Part shown: piece by piece, positions 1 to 7,869 of the stretch
Numbering within the stretch: position 1 is the stretch's first letter
Layout of the letters: each line of letters starts with the position of its first letter
Assembly: GCA_015499995.1 (NCBI GenBank)
Contig: JADNRV010000816.1
Coordinates: 1-12,320 of the forward strand
From: Flammula alnicola
Taxonomy: Eukaryota > Basidiomycota > Agaricomycetes > Agaricales > Strophariaceae
Length of the DNA stretch: 12,320 bases
Direction: 5' to 3'
The notes under the pieces: model-generated
The model's database searches: none
The model's input: only the letters and a program-made list of their open reading frames with translations
Told to the model about the DNA's origin: nothing
Made by a program: the position numbers and the translations under genes

Positions 1-665
1 GAAGCCGTGCAACGTTTAGCCGAGGATCCTCTTCAACGACTGAAGGGCTGGGTGTCTCTTCGCCAACCAACAGTGCTCGACTCGAGGTTTCTGATGTTAT
101 CGTTGATTTTTCGACGATGCATTATGGTATGAAGGAGAAGAACCCACTGGATTTTGTGAGGTTCTATTCAAAGAGGAAACCAAATCGTGAGTGTCTCGCA
201 TGATGTTTACTTCGCTCTATTGATCTCATCACGGATTCAAACTACCTTACAGAGAGTTCGAGGGCAGAACGTGGAGATTATTCTAACTTGATGCCCCAAT
301 ACTTTGCTGAAGACCTCATTCGTGTCTACACCAAGAAGCCGGAATTCTTCGGGCTGGTTCAAGCAGGTTATCGGTCCATCCTCGCCAGCATGCAAGACCG
401 CACCCAACATGATGACCTTGACAAGCTTGACATACCCTCTATCGCCCTCGACCCTATGGCACCTACCCCGCCTGCCACCGAGGCCCCTTCCACCCCGAGG
501 CTGCATTCTCGCAATGCGAGCTTCACCTTCACTGCTGGTGGAGGTGGAAATGGCTCTGCGGCAACCCGTTCTCGAATAACTCATTCACCACCGTCTCTCC
601 TTCGTTTGCGCCGGCTAGTCCGACCCGGGCAGGTCGGGGCAGGTCCAAAAGAGACGCAGAGATGA
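1..665 (+). CDS. 3' part of an unrecognised multi-exon gene
   Basis: The 5' end lies outside the window. Reading frame 3 is open from position 3: a Ser/Thr-rich stretch, then a compact segment containing SDVIVDFSTMHYG and NPLDFVRFYSKRKPN. The exon stops at 186 before a strong donor (GTGAGT, 187-192). A 66-base intron ends with TTACAG at 252, and the split codon (C + AG) keeps the frame. The second exon encodes MPQYFAEDLIRVYTKKPEFF and LVQAGYRSILASM, then a Pro/Thr-rich and Gly-rich low-complexity tail, ending at TGA 663-665. The globular part looks like an alpha-helical domain, but I do not recognise the family and assign no function. The tail may be frame-disturbed: coherent Ser/Pro-rich and Lys/Arg-rich text appears in the two other frames, ending at TAG 703-705 (see findings). 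The gene is divergent in strand from the three kinase-like genes and shares no similarity with them. The exon-intron structure is well supported; the exact stop is less certain. Confidence 0.6.
187..252 (+). other. intron in the first gene
   Basis: A GT-AG intron of 66 bases, with donor GTGAGT directly after codon 'aat' plus C and acceptor TTACAG. Removal joins C to AG and gives Gln, keeping both flanking exons open. Its length is typical of basidiomycete introns. Confidence 0.65.
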
Positions 666-1099
666 TTCCCCGGCGCTTGATGCAACCCTCAAGAGACGAA
701 AGTAGCTGTTATCGTTTTTACCTATTCATGCAGCCGCAGTGGCGTAGATCGTGCTCGGTTGCGCATACGTGGACGTTTCACTTCATCGATATCCATCGGA
801 ACCGCACTTGTATCGTTTCTTTTCTCTACCCTTGGAAGCACATTCGATATTCTCATACAATAACCTAATTTAATTTTCGCGTGTAGCATATTTAGACTCC
901 CAGCCTATTGGATACAGCCGTACATTATGTTCAGATTCCATACAATCCATTACGATACTCGAAGTTATTCCGTCGTACTTACTGTAATTATAATCCGTAC
1001 ATAACATTTAGGTCAAACATTCTAGCCAAATTTTATAAATTATATAAAAGCCCTCCTTTGAAGAATGACATGCTTTTTCAGAAAGTGAAAGGAAATTCT
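666..1099. other. intergenic stretch, AT-rich, no supported gene
   Basis: This lies between the stop of the first gene and the left edge of the segmental duplication. It is increasingly AT-rich, with a run like ttttataaattatataaaa near 1030-1048. Two open frames of 64 to 68 codons exist, but they have skewed composition and no recognisable motif. It probably holds the 3' flank of the first gene. I see nothing else in it. Confidence 0.4.
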
Positions 1100-1138
1100 T
1101 AGTTGTGGTGAATCACACAGGAGTCACAATCTGCTACT

Positions 1139-1186
1139 GTCTCGACTGCTTTTTTTTAAAAAATCATGGCCGCTGTCTCGACTGCT
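1139..1186. repeat. 12-bp direct repeat pair in the 3' flank
   Basis: GTCTCGACTGCT occurs at 1139-1150 and again at 1175-1186, separated by a T8A6-type tract. The pair lies at the left edge of the block that is present in duplication copy 1 but absent from copy 2, where only one related GTCGACTGCT is found. This fits an insertion or slippage event in copy 1, or a repeat-mediated deletion in copy 2. Confidence 0.5.
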
Positions 1187-1377
1187 GTCCACTCTCGATT
1201 TCTTTGCAAGTTCTTAGCCATGTGCTCAGTCAGGATTGCTACCAAAAAGCACCTCTTATTGTCAAATTTATTGTTACTCATGTCTCAACGTGGATCATGG
1301 ATGTCGCCACAACCGACTGGCATGGGCAAATAATAAGCCAAAAATTAGGGTCAATATGTAAATCTTTACAGTATGGT

Positions 1378-3727
1378 CTAAGGTGTCAGTTGTGGTGAAA
1401 GACTGTCATCAGTTTCGTCAGTTTCGTCGTCTTCGGTCGACTCTGTTCCTTCCTCCTGCGCCTCTTCACCGTCGTTGTCTTCTTTACCGCGTCCTTCATT
1501 CTCTTCAATGCAATTCACAATACCCCGTAATTCATCTAATTCATCTGCAAACACCTCAGCGTAGGCGCACAACCCAGCGCGATCAAAGTCGATGACGGAG
1601 ACCTCATTATCGTCGTTAACTAACAGGTTATCCAGCCGAATGTCACGGTGAAGTATCCCTCCTCGATGAATCCCTTCGAGCGCTCGTAAAAATGCGTCGC
1701 TAGAGATCGCAAAATATCAGATCAGAGCAGAGGTAGGTAATTGGACAACTCACACTTCTACCTGTGGAACGTATACTTCATCTTTCTTGAATTTGCTATC
1801 CTTTTCAAGCTCCCTAGTCCTGAGGCTCTTGCCGCCATGATCCATCACCAAAGCCATAGTGCCAGTTTCGATATCTTGAAAAAGTCCATGAACACGAACG
1901 ACACCCTCGACGGTCTTAACCTTAGCCAGGTGTGCGTACATATTGTATTCGTTTCGCATCGATGTTTGCTGCGCCTCTGAGAAACCCAATTTTACCAAAC
2001 ACCTGTGGGACAGTTTTTTGCCGGAATCTGTCTCGACCTCGATCACTGCTCGATGGATGACACCTACGGCGCCTGTTCCGATGGGTGCCTGCAATGTGAT
2101 CGTCATGAAGTGGCTGGAAGAATACACGGCTTTCCTGTCCGGCTCCTTAAAAGAGTCATCGAACAGACCAGGAACACAGCTCGAGCCCTGGCGAATGAAA
2201 GACGATGGCACCGGCGATCGATAATGTTCATAGTCAAGCCTGATGATTGCCAGTTCTCGCGAGCTGATCTCTTTCGCAGTCTACAGAAAATGGATGAGCA
2301 AAGCTAGAGACTAGATCGTGAACGACCTACTTCGTCTGCCTTGTAAACTCCGCCCTCGTTGTACACCCTTGGGAAAGTCTGCGGACTGACTTTCCTTCGT
2401 TTGCTAGGAGATGATGGAGGGCTTTCTAAGTTTTCTGTACACCGCTTGCGAGTGGGAGTTCCTGGAGTAGTAGGTGATCCGCCGGTACTCTTGTTCGCTT
2501 TGTACCTTTCTAGCGCATCTTGCAAAATGGCTACGTGCAGTCCCATATGAATCTTCCTGTATTTTGGGTTCTTGCAGTGGACGGTGTCGATTGCATTAGA
2601 GAGGTAGAGTGTTTGAGATGCTCGATGACGTATACCAATGCGTTCGTATGTCCCACAGTTGAAAATCAGGAATGTGGCATCATATTTCACAGCCGATGCC
2701 CATGTCTGGGAAGGGATTAATAAGATCCAGTGATCTGCGAGATAATGTAGTCACTTACGCGCTGGATATAATCGTTTCCGTTAAGACGATATTTCCGGCG
2801 AGTCACCCCGCGCCGACCCGGTACTTTAACCTGGACAACTTTAGGTTTGAGTGCTGAACTTTTATCATGGATTGGAGCGATGACGATGTGAGATGTTGTC
2901 GAAGTAGCCGAGAAATCACGTCTGATGTTAGGTCCTTTCGCCACGACACGTTTGGATCGTTGATATTTCGGCATAGTCTCGTTGGGTAGTACCGTCTTTG
3001 GGGCATCCAGTGGAGGGCGTAATGGGGTAGTTGTTGGGTATCCTGTTGTATGTGCTCCTTCCCATTTAAATTGAGGTGTTGCCTTCATCCGAGTCACAAG
3101 AGTCTCTCCAGATTTCGTAAGAGCAAAAAAAGACCACACAGCTAGCCAAGGGAAGGTTCGAGGAAACTCTTCCATCATGTCAAAAGTTGCTTTGTCAAAG
3201 GATTCGACTAGAGATTGGGGTATAAAGGGGTTGGAAGAGAGGGATTTATAAAAGGGGAATAATCTGCCTTCTCTCAGAAATAGATTTTCTTCGTCGTCAT
3301 ATCCGACATTGAATGTTGAAAACCCAAACAAGCACGACCAAGCTAACTCCTGTGGATGGATACAAAGCTTCGAGGCATATCTAATGCACGCGCGCGCCAC
3401 ACACGCGTAATACTGCTCCCCTACATCTTCAGAATCGTCCATAGTGGCCGGGTCATTTTGGGGAAATAGATAGTCGTGGCGATAGAAATGGTGACCAGCT
3501 GCGGTAAAGGCTCCAAGCATCCTGTCCCATTCAGCGGATAGGTCCTGGGAAAGAGAAGGTGCGGCTTTAACATGTTTGAGGATTAAATTAGAGTCGATGT
3601 GTCTGTCATAGAAGGTAATGGGGTTCTGAATGGCCTGAGGGACATCTGGCCGAGTTTTCAATGGCGGGTAGTTGTACTCTAACGCGTCCTCGAGGATTGA
3701 TGCAAAAGGATCATCTGAAGAGAGCAT
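1378..3727 (-). CDS. gene A: fungal FunK1-like protein kinase, intact
   Basis: Four exons on the minus strand: 3727-2759, 2705-2331, 2280-1754 and 1699-1378 (stop TAG at 1378-1380). All three introns are GT-AG (53, 50 and 54 bases) in phases 0, 0 and 2, and give a continuous 730-residue protein. Residues 1-245 form a Trp/Phe-rich domain with no preserved catalytic motif. A conserved module beginning TWASAVKYDATF lies at 324-395, with IGIRHR and QTLYLS. An S/T-P-rich basic linker with RKR and SKRRK (about 400-432) is a probable nuclear localisation signal. The kinase N-lobe has the glycine loop GTGAVG (516-521), Lys545, Glu559 and the hinge MDHGG (594-598). The catalytic loop is HRDIRLDN (Asp643, Asn648), and DFD replaces DFG (661-663). 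Only one short helix follows, then an acidic tail (690-725). Ser/Thr phosphotransfer is expected from these residues; the substrate is unknown. I chose the start as the first ATG of the long exon; it is matched by the ATG of the duplicate copy. Confidence 0.85.
1700..1753 (-). other. gene A intron 3
   Basis: A 54-base phase-2 intron with donor GTGAGT and acceptor CTCTAG. It lies just ahead of the exon that encodes the HRD catalytic loop. Gene B has a phase-2 intron at the same point (4991-4929), as does copy 2 (8245-8192). Confidence 0.85.
2281..2330 (-). other. gene A intron 2
   Basis: A 50-base phase-0 intron with donor GTAGGT and acceptor TGTAG. It separates the basic linker from the kinase exon. 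It is conserved in length and phase in copy 2 (8815-8766), and gene B has a 53-base intron at the equivalent place (5529-5477). Confidence 0.85.
2706..2758 (-). other. gene A intron 1
   Basis: A 53-base phase-0 intron with donor GTAAGT and acceptor CCCAG. It separates the N-terminal domain from the module beginning TWAS. The same position carries an intron in the decayed copy (9240-9191) and in gene B (5921-5859), which supports common ancestry of the three genes. Confidence 0.85.
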
Positions 3728-3759
3728 AGCAGCCCAAGATAATTGGAATCTGGTGGCAC

Positions 3760-3766
3760 ATTTATG
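3760..3766 (-). promoter_or_regulatory. TATA-like box of gene A
   Basis: CATAAAT on the minus strand, 33 bases before the chosen ATG. Gene B has TATAAAT at the same distance from its own ATG. In the decayed copy the equivalent bases read CGTAATT, so the box is lost there. The assignment rests only on sequence and spacing. Confidence 0.35.
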
Positions 3767-4047
3767 TGAGCTAATAAGCTCCCGAAATCAACAAACATTG
3801 TTACGCACCGGTTTTGCCGTCTGACGCTCTGGATGTCGAGCAACCCCGAAACACTTTGTTATAACCCAGAGGTATAAGGCTCAACCTCTAAGTTACGGTT
3901 GACAAGATGTATGAAAGGGAGAGCGGCGAACATGAAGGCAACGCAAAGGTCGAAGTCAGGTGAAGGTAGAGCCCATTGTTAAACAAGGAACATTCATTGA
4001 TTCAATATTGGAAAGTCACTGTTGACACTGTCGAATTTACAACCTGT

Positions 4048-4053
4048 CACGTG
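4048..4053. promoter_or_regulatory. CACGTG palindrome upstream of gene A
   Basis: A perfect E-box (CACGTG) in the context tgtcacgtgat, about 320 bases upstream of the ATG of gene A and at the right edge of the duplication. It is preserved at 10491-10496 upstream of the duplicate. In fungi CACGTG is the core site of bHLH factors such as Cbf1 or Pho4. Whether it acts here is unknown. Confidence 0.3.
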
Positions 4054-4055
4054 AT

Positions 4056-4522
4056 CGGGCGCTTATAACTGACAAACATTAGCGAGCCAGAGCCAGAGGT
4101 ACTTACTCTACTGTTGTGAGTCCTTTTTAACTCTCGTCGACTATTTCACGCACTGATCACAACCTTACTTCTGCCATCTATCATCCAGTTATGTTGACCG
4201 TCCGTATCTTTGTTCGACATACTTATTATGAGAACGCCGGCATTAGCAGAAGAAACGTCGCGCATTGCATTCCCTTCTCCAATGTTTTTCTCTCGACGTA
4301 TTCTTCCCCAGGTTTAAAAAATATGCGGAGATCAGTACATTTCTAATCCAACAGCTCCCTCGAGCTGTTATCCGGAGTCCAGTCTTATACCCACCAAATC
4401 GCTTTACCATGATGCTGTTCAGAATATTCTATGTGACTCCTGTAAATACATATACTTAGACAAGGATCAACGTTTGCGTATCGATAGAAACTAAAATACA
4501 GTAAATCATGAAATAAATCTAT
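4056..4522. other. intergenic stretch between gene A and gene B
   Basis: This separates the upstream region of gene A from the stop of gene B. On the plus strand a TTATAA-like run (about 4064-4069) is followed by a pyrimidine-rich stretch and an ATG at 4191, opening a frame of 51 codons to TAA at 4344-4346. The layout resembles a fungal promoter and leader, so a small divergent transcript is conceivable. The short peptide has no recognisable motif and I do not call it a gene. The part nearest 4460-4522 is the AT-rich 3' flank of gene B. Confidence 0.3.
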
Positions 4523-7250
4523 TCACTCATTGTCGACCTCCATTATTTCCTCCTCCTCCAAAATGGGCGCAAGGTCCCGATCTGCCGGCGAATCCGAGTC
4601 TTCTTCCTTGAAGGTCTCCGAAGTGAGCCACCCCAACAGCATTTTACGTTCCTTGTTCTGGTGTCTTTTCGTTACGAGTTCATCGCTACCAACATCAGGG
4701 CTTCGTGTCTGGCTTTGCGTCCTGACGGGACGCCGACGTTGAGCGGGCGCATATTTGGGTTGCCAGTTTGTGATCTCTGGGAAGCCGACCGAAATAATTT
4801 TCTTGCATGATCCCAAGCTAATTATCGACACTTTCCCTTTCTTCGTAATCACGAAATGCTCCTGGAGGAGCTTTCCATGTGTGAAGCCAATTCCGTGCAG
4901 AGTATCCAACGCTTGGGTGATTTGAGCACTGGAAATAAGAATGTCAATATTCTGGAAACTAAAGGAAATATGACCTTCTAGGCCGACTGACCTATGCTTC
5001 TTCAGAAAACTTGCATGTGTTGTAGGGCTCTTGTCGTGGTGCAGCGAGTGACCAAGACTGAGACCGCCATGGTCCATGAGAAGGCCATACAGATCCTGAT
5101 TGGCGTCGAATGTGAAGATCCCAAAAGTTCGGACCAGAACCGGCGATGCGATACGACGAAGTTGACGGTAATTGTCATGTTCGACCTGTAGGGCAGCTAA
5201 CTCTGTTTCATTTCTGGCAAATTTCATGATCATCTGCGACGAATAATATTCCTGCTCTCGCCCCTTGTCGTTGACTCTGCTCAGATCGAACTCCCAGACT
5301 TTCTCCGAGATCATTTTGCGAGCGATAAGGCGCAGCCTCGATTCACGGGCTACCGACATTGCTGCCTGTGGTAAATCATTATGGCGACGACAGGGTTGAA
5401 GGGCATCAGTCCGTGCAAAAGGCAAACGAAGACTGCACGGTATAACATTCTCGGACATGAGCTCTCCGAGTAAGTTCTGCAATGATACGTTATTGATTGG
5501 GACTAGAAATCACAAGAACAGTTGCGCACCAGATCAATCTCGCTCTTAGTGGACTCCGTATTCGTTCCCAGGAAATTTCCGTTTGCATCGAAAGTAAGGT
5601 GATACAGCGGCGGCCAGGTGTCCTCTGCAGAATTTCGAATTTCGTCCAACTGGAGGGCGCGATCTGCGGTATCTTGGTAGCCTGAAATGAAGAGAGAAAT
5701 CATAAGTTTTCCATGGGCAGGCTTTTCGTCTTTGGTGGAGTAGATAAGAGGCGATATATAGAGGGTTTGGCTTTCGCGGTGCCGAATACCGATGATTTCT
5801 AAATTTCCGGACGTGAAAACAATGAATGTGGCATCGTTCAAAACAAGTTCCGCCCATCCTTACGAGTTGAAATTAGATCTTATCGAAGAGAGGGCCGTGT
5901 TTCAATAGGATCAAGACTTACCTGCTGGAGGATGTGGCGGCCTTTCTTTTTCTCGCCGAGTTTAGCTTTGTCCATCGGGGAGGTAGCCGGTATTTGCTTC
6001 AAAGTCTTCTGTTGAGTCGAGGTTTTGGCGGAGCCATTGCGCAACCCCTTCTTCGATCCTTTTGCTGGCTGTCGACCTGCTGGAACGCTAATATTCGTCT
6101 GCGAAGTGGTGGCTTGGGTTGGTGGAGCCGTCGATTCACTGGCCCCCACCAATGGAGCATCTTCATATTGCGACGATGGTTCTGATTGTGAAGAGCCGGT
6201 CTTCGCCTGAGTTTCCTTTCTCAAACAGGCATCGATAATCCATTGATCCTTTGCGTCGGGACCGACTCTACTCCCTGTTACCGCCCAACGCCCATTAACA
6301 ACGTGTTGGGTGTGGTCACACTTCTCCTTGTCGGAAAGCTCTACATCGTTGACAGAGTGACATGTTATCCATTCAAAGTCGCCTTCAAGCTCTCCAAGTG
6401 CCTTCATAATGTTCTCAGTACCAGCAGTGAGACTTTTAAATTCCCAGAGAACAAAGTTATCGAGGCCATGTCGTTTTATGGCCTCGACCTTGAGTTTGTC
6501 TTCGGTCGACAAACAGGCAATCTCTTTGTCAGATATCGAGAGAAAACCGTCAGCTATTGCGAAACGCTGAGGAGTGTCCGGTTTCGTCCGCCATTTGAGC
6601 ACCTTCTTCCATGCTGGTAACTTGAAGATAAAATTTGAAGCAGTGATCGAGCAGAATGTGCCTGTTTGCAATTTGTAGACGTATGCGAGTGATCCCTCTT
6701 GCGTTATCTGAGGCAGCATTTTGGATATATCGTCACGGTACTTGGGATGTGGGAAGTCCTTCTCGCTAAGATCGACTTCCAGAAAGTTCCAAGGAGCTTG
6801 CCTGTCTCGAAGGTAGTCAGAGCCCAGTCGTGAAAGAACTTGAACCATATCCTTGAGCACGACGACTTTCTTCATTCGCAGACCTTCATGCATGTGTAGA
6901 TCGAAGCGCCGAGGTCCTCTAGTGCCACAGGATCTTCCGTGATCTTGTGCCCTGTCATACTCAGCCGGCTTCCATTTGAAGAAATCTCGCATATGTTGGC
7001 GTGTTGTCCAAGTTGCAGCCGGTATCGCAGGTTTAGCAGAAGAATTGCCAGATTGTGTGTTAGACATCGTAGACAAAGAATCGCGATTTGCGGACGCAAG
7101 GCTTGAAGGGCCTGGCTGAGGGAAGGTACTGGTTGTAGATTGTTCCCCTCGTTCATGGATGGTTAGCAAGGTGCCAGTAGCAGCGTCAGGCGACAGGGAG
7201 CCGCTTTGCTGTGTGGCCGTGGCAGGAATGGGGGGATTTGGAGAAGACAT
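4523..7250 (-). CDS. gene B: nuclease-like domain fused to a pseudokinase
   Basis: Four exons on the minus strand: 7250-5922, 5858-5530, 5476-4992 and 4928-4523, with introns at the same three positions as gene A. Exon 1 (443 residues) starts with a Ser/Thr/Pro-rich leader of about 80 residues. A globular region follows with IADGFLSI (Asp234) and FVLWEFKSLT (Glu270-x-Lys272), then an amphipathic helix and the strand FEWITCHS. This pattern and order fit a PD-(D/E)XK nuclease core. A Lys-rich linker follows. Exon 2 carries the shared WAELVLNDATF module (IGIRHR, SQTLYIS). The kinase-like part keeps the Lys (MIMKF), the helix-C Glu (VEHDNY) and the hinge MDHGG, but has no glycine loop, THGK where HRD should be, and SLGS for DFG. 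Catalysis is therefore very unlikely and it is a pseudokinase. The protein ends in an acidic tail. Total length is about 849 residues. One anomaly is that the first intron joins out of phase by one base (see findings), so the gene could be broken or misread there. Its function as a DNA- or RNA-cutting enzyme is inference. Confidence 0.65.
4929..4991 (-). other. gene B intron 3
   Basis: A 63-base phase-2 intron, donor GTCAGT and acceptor TTCCAG. It has no stop and is a multiple of three, so it would also read through if retained. I call it an intron because its position and phase match intron 3 of gene A, and the spliced text (KKHS then AQITQALDTLHGIG) aligns with the region before the catalytic loop. 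Confidence 0.65.
5477..5529 (-). other. gene B intron 2
   Basis: A 53-base phase-0 intron, donor GTGCGC and acceptor TTGCAG. It joins Leu (ctg) to Asn-Leu-Leu and keeps the frame. The donor is weaker than the others in the window. Confidence 0.65.
5859..5921 (-). other. gene B intron 1, phase mismatch
   Basis: The donor GTAAGT follows CAGCAG and is in phase 0. The only nearby acceptor, CGTAAG, leaves GA before the conserved Trp codon, which needs one more base to stay in frame. Intron removal as drawn would hit TGA six codons later. The position matches intron 1 of gene A, where the phase is correct. Confidence 0.55.
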
Positions 7251-7728
7251 ATGTAGATGATTTGGAAAAACTACGGCCCATGATTTATATTCCTTGTCGG
7301 ACTACGCCACCCACGCTTGAAGCGCTTGAAGAAGCTTGGTGACTAGGCCCGAGTACATCAAACGAAGGCTCATCTGCGCTGCTTTCAAATCGCCCAGTAT
7401 TTTCCAAATCCGATCCTTGATTACTGCCAATTATTGACAGTTGGTTCCCAGGTCTAACTGCGACTGGCAGACACAGCAGACATGTCGAGGCAGCAATTGT
7501 GTGTAGATGCGTTGAAACGAGTCCTGAGCGGAACGTGGGAATTTCTTGACAATTGAAAATATCCAACGCTTGTCGCTCCGAATTTGGATTGGCCATGATT
7601 GGCCCCGAACAACAAACAGAAGACTCTCGCTACCAACTCGCTACGCAAACTTATTTCTGAACAAAAGACCCAGGAGTGCTTGGCCGGATACTAATGTTTC
7701 GGTGTGGCTTAGGAAAAAAGGACGTGGA
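7251..7728. other. intergenic stretch upstream of gene B
   Basis: This contains the candidate TATA box of gene B. A minus-strand open frame (7596-7285, 103 codons) ends inside the TATA box, 34 bases ahead of the ATG of gene B. It has no recognisable domain, and the overlap with the promoter argues against a separate gene, though an upstream reading frame cannot be excluded. The stretch ends at the left edge of duplication copy 2. Confidence 0.3.
7283..7289 (-). promoter_or_regulatory. TATA box of gene B
   Basis: TATAAAT on the minus strand, 33 bases before the ATG at 7250. The match to the consensus is good and the spacing equals that of the candidate in front of gene A. Confidence 0.4.
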
Positions 7729-7869
7729 TAGTTGTGGCGAATCACACAGGAATCACAATCTGCTACTACTGTCTTCGAGTCGACTGCTGGATACGCCGCC
7801 ACAACCGACTGGCATCGGCAAATAATAAGCCAAAAATTAGGGCCAATATACGAATCTTTATAATATGGT

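Larger units (their letters stand above)
1100..4055. repeat. direct segmental duplication, copy 1
   Basis: This aligns by eye with 7729-10498 over nearly its whole length, in the same orientation. Both copies start at tagttgtgg and both end at tgtcacgtgat. The segment holds the whole of gene A on the minus strand, its upstream region and its 3' flank. It is about 186 bases longer than copy 2. Part of the difference is a block at about 1141-1300 in the 3' flank that copy 2 lacks, part is extra bases near 3967-4035 upstream of the gene, and the rest is scattered small indels. The two edges show no terminal inverted repeats or long terminal repeats, so it looks like a genomic duplication rather than a transposon. 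Confidence 0.85.

Noticed and set aside
1943..2307. Plus-strand open frames of 93 and 100 codons
   Set aside because: They are antisense shadows of the kinase N-lobe exon of gene A, where glycine loop, Lys, Glu and hinge are all readable.
4191..4346. Possible 51-residue plus-strand protein after a pyrimidine-rich leader
   Set aside because: The context resembles a fungal promoter, but the peptide is short, has no family resemblance and no conserved copy in the window to test it.
6243..6620. Plus-strand open frame of 125 codons
   Set aside because: It lies wholly antisense to exon 1 of gene B, which has a coherent domain pattern and continues for 443 codons. It has no motif of its own.
7285..7596. 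Minus-strand frame of 103 codons before gene B
   Set aside because: It ends inside the TATA box of gene B, has no recognised domain and no splice sites linking it to exon 1.
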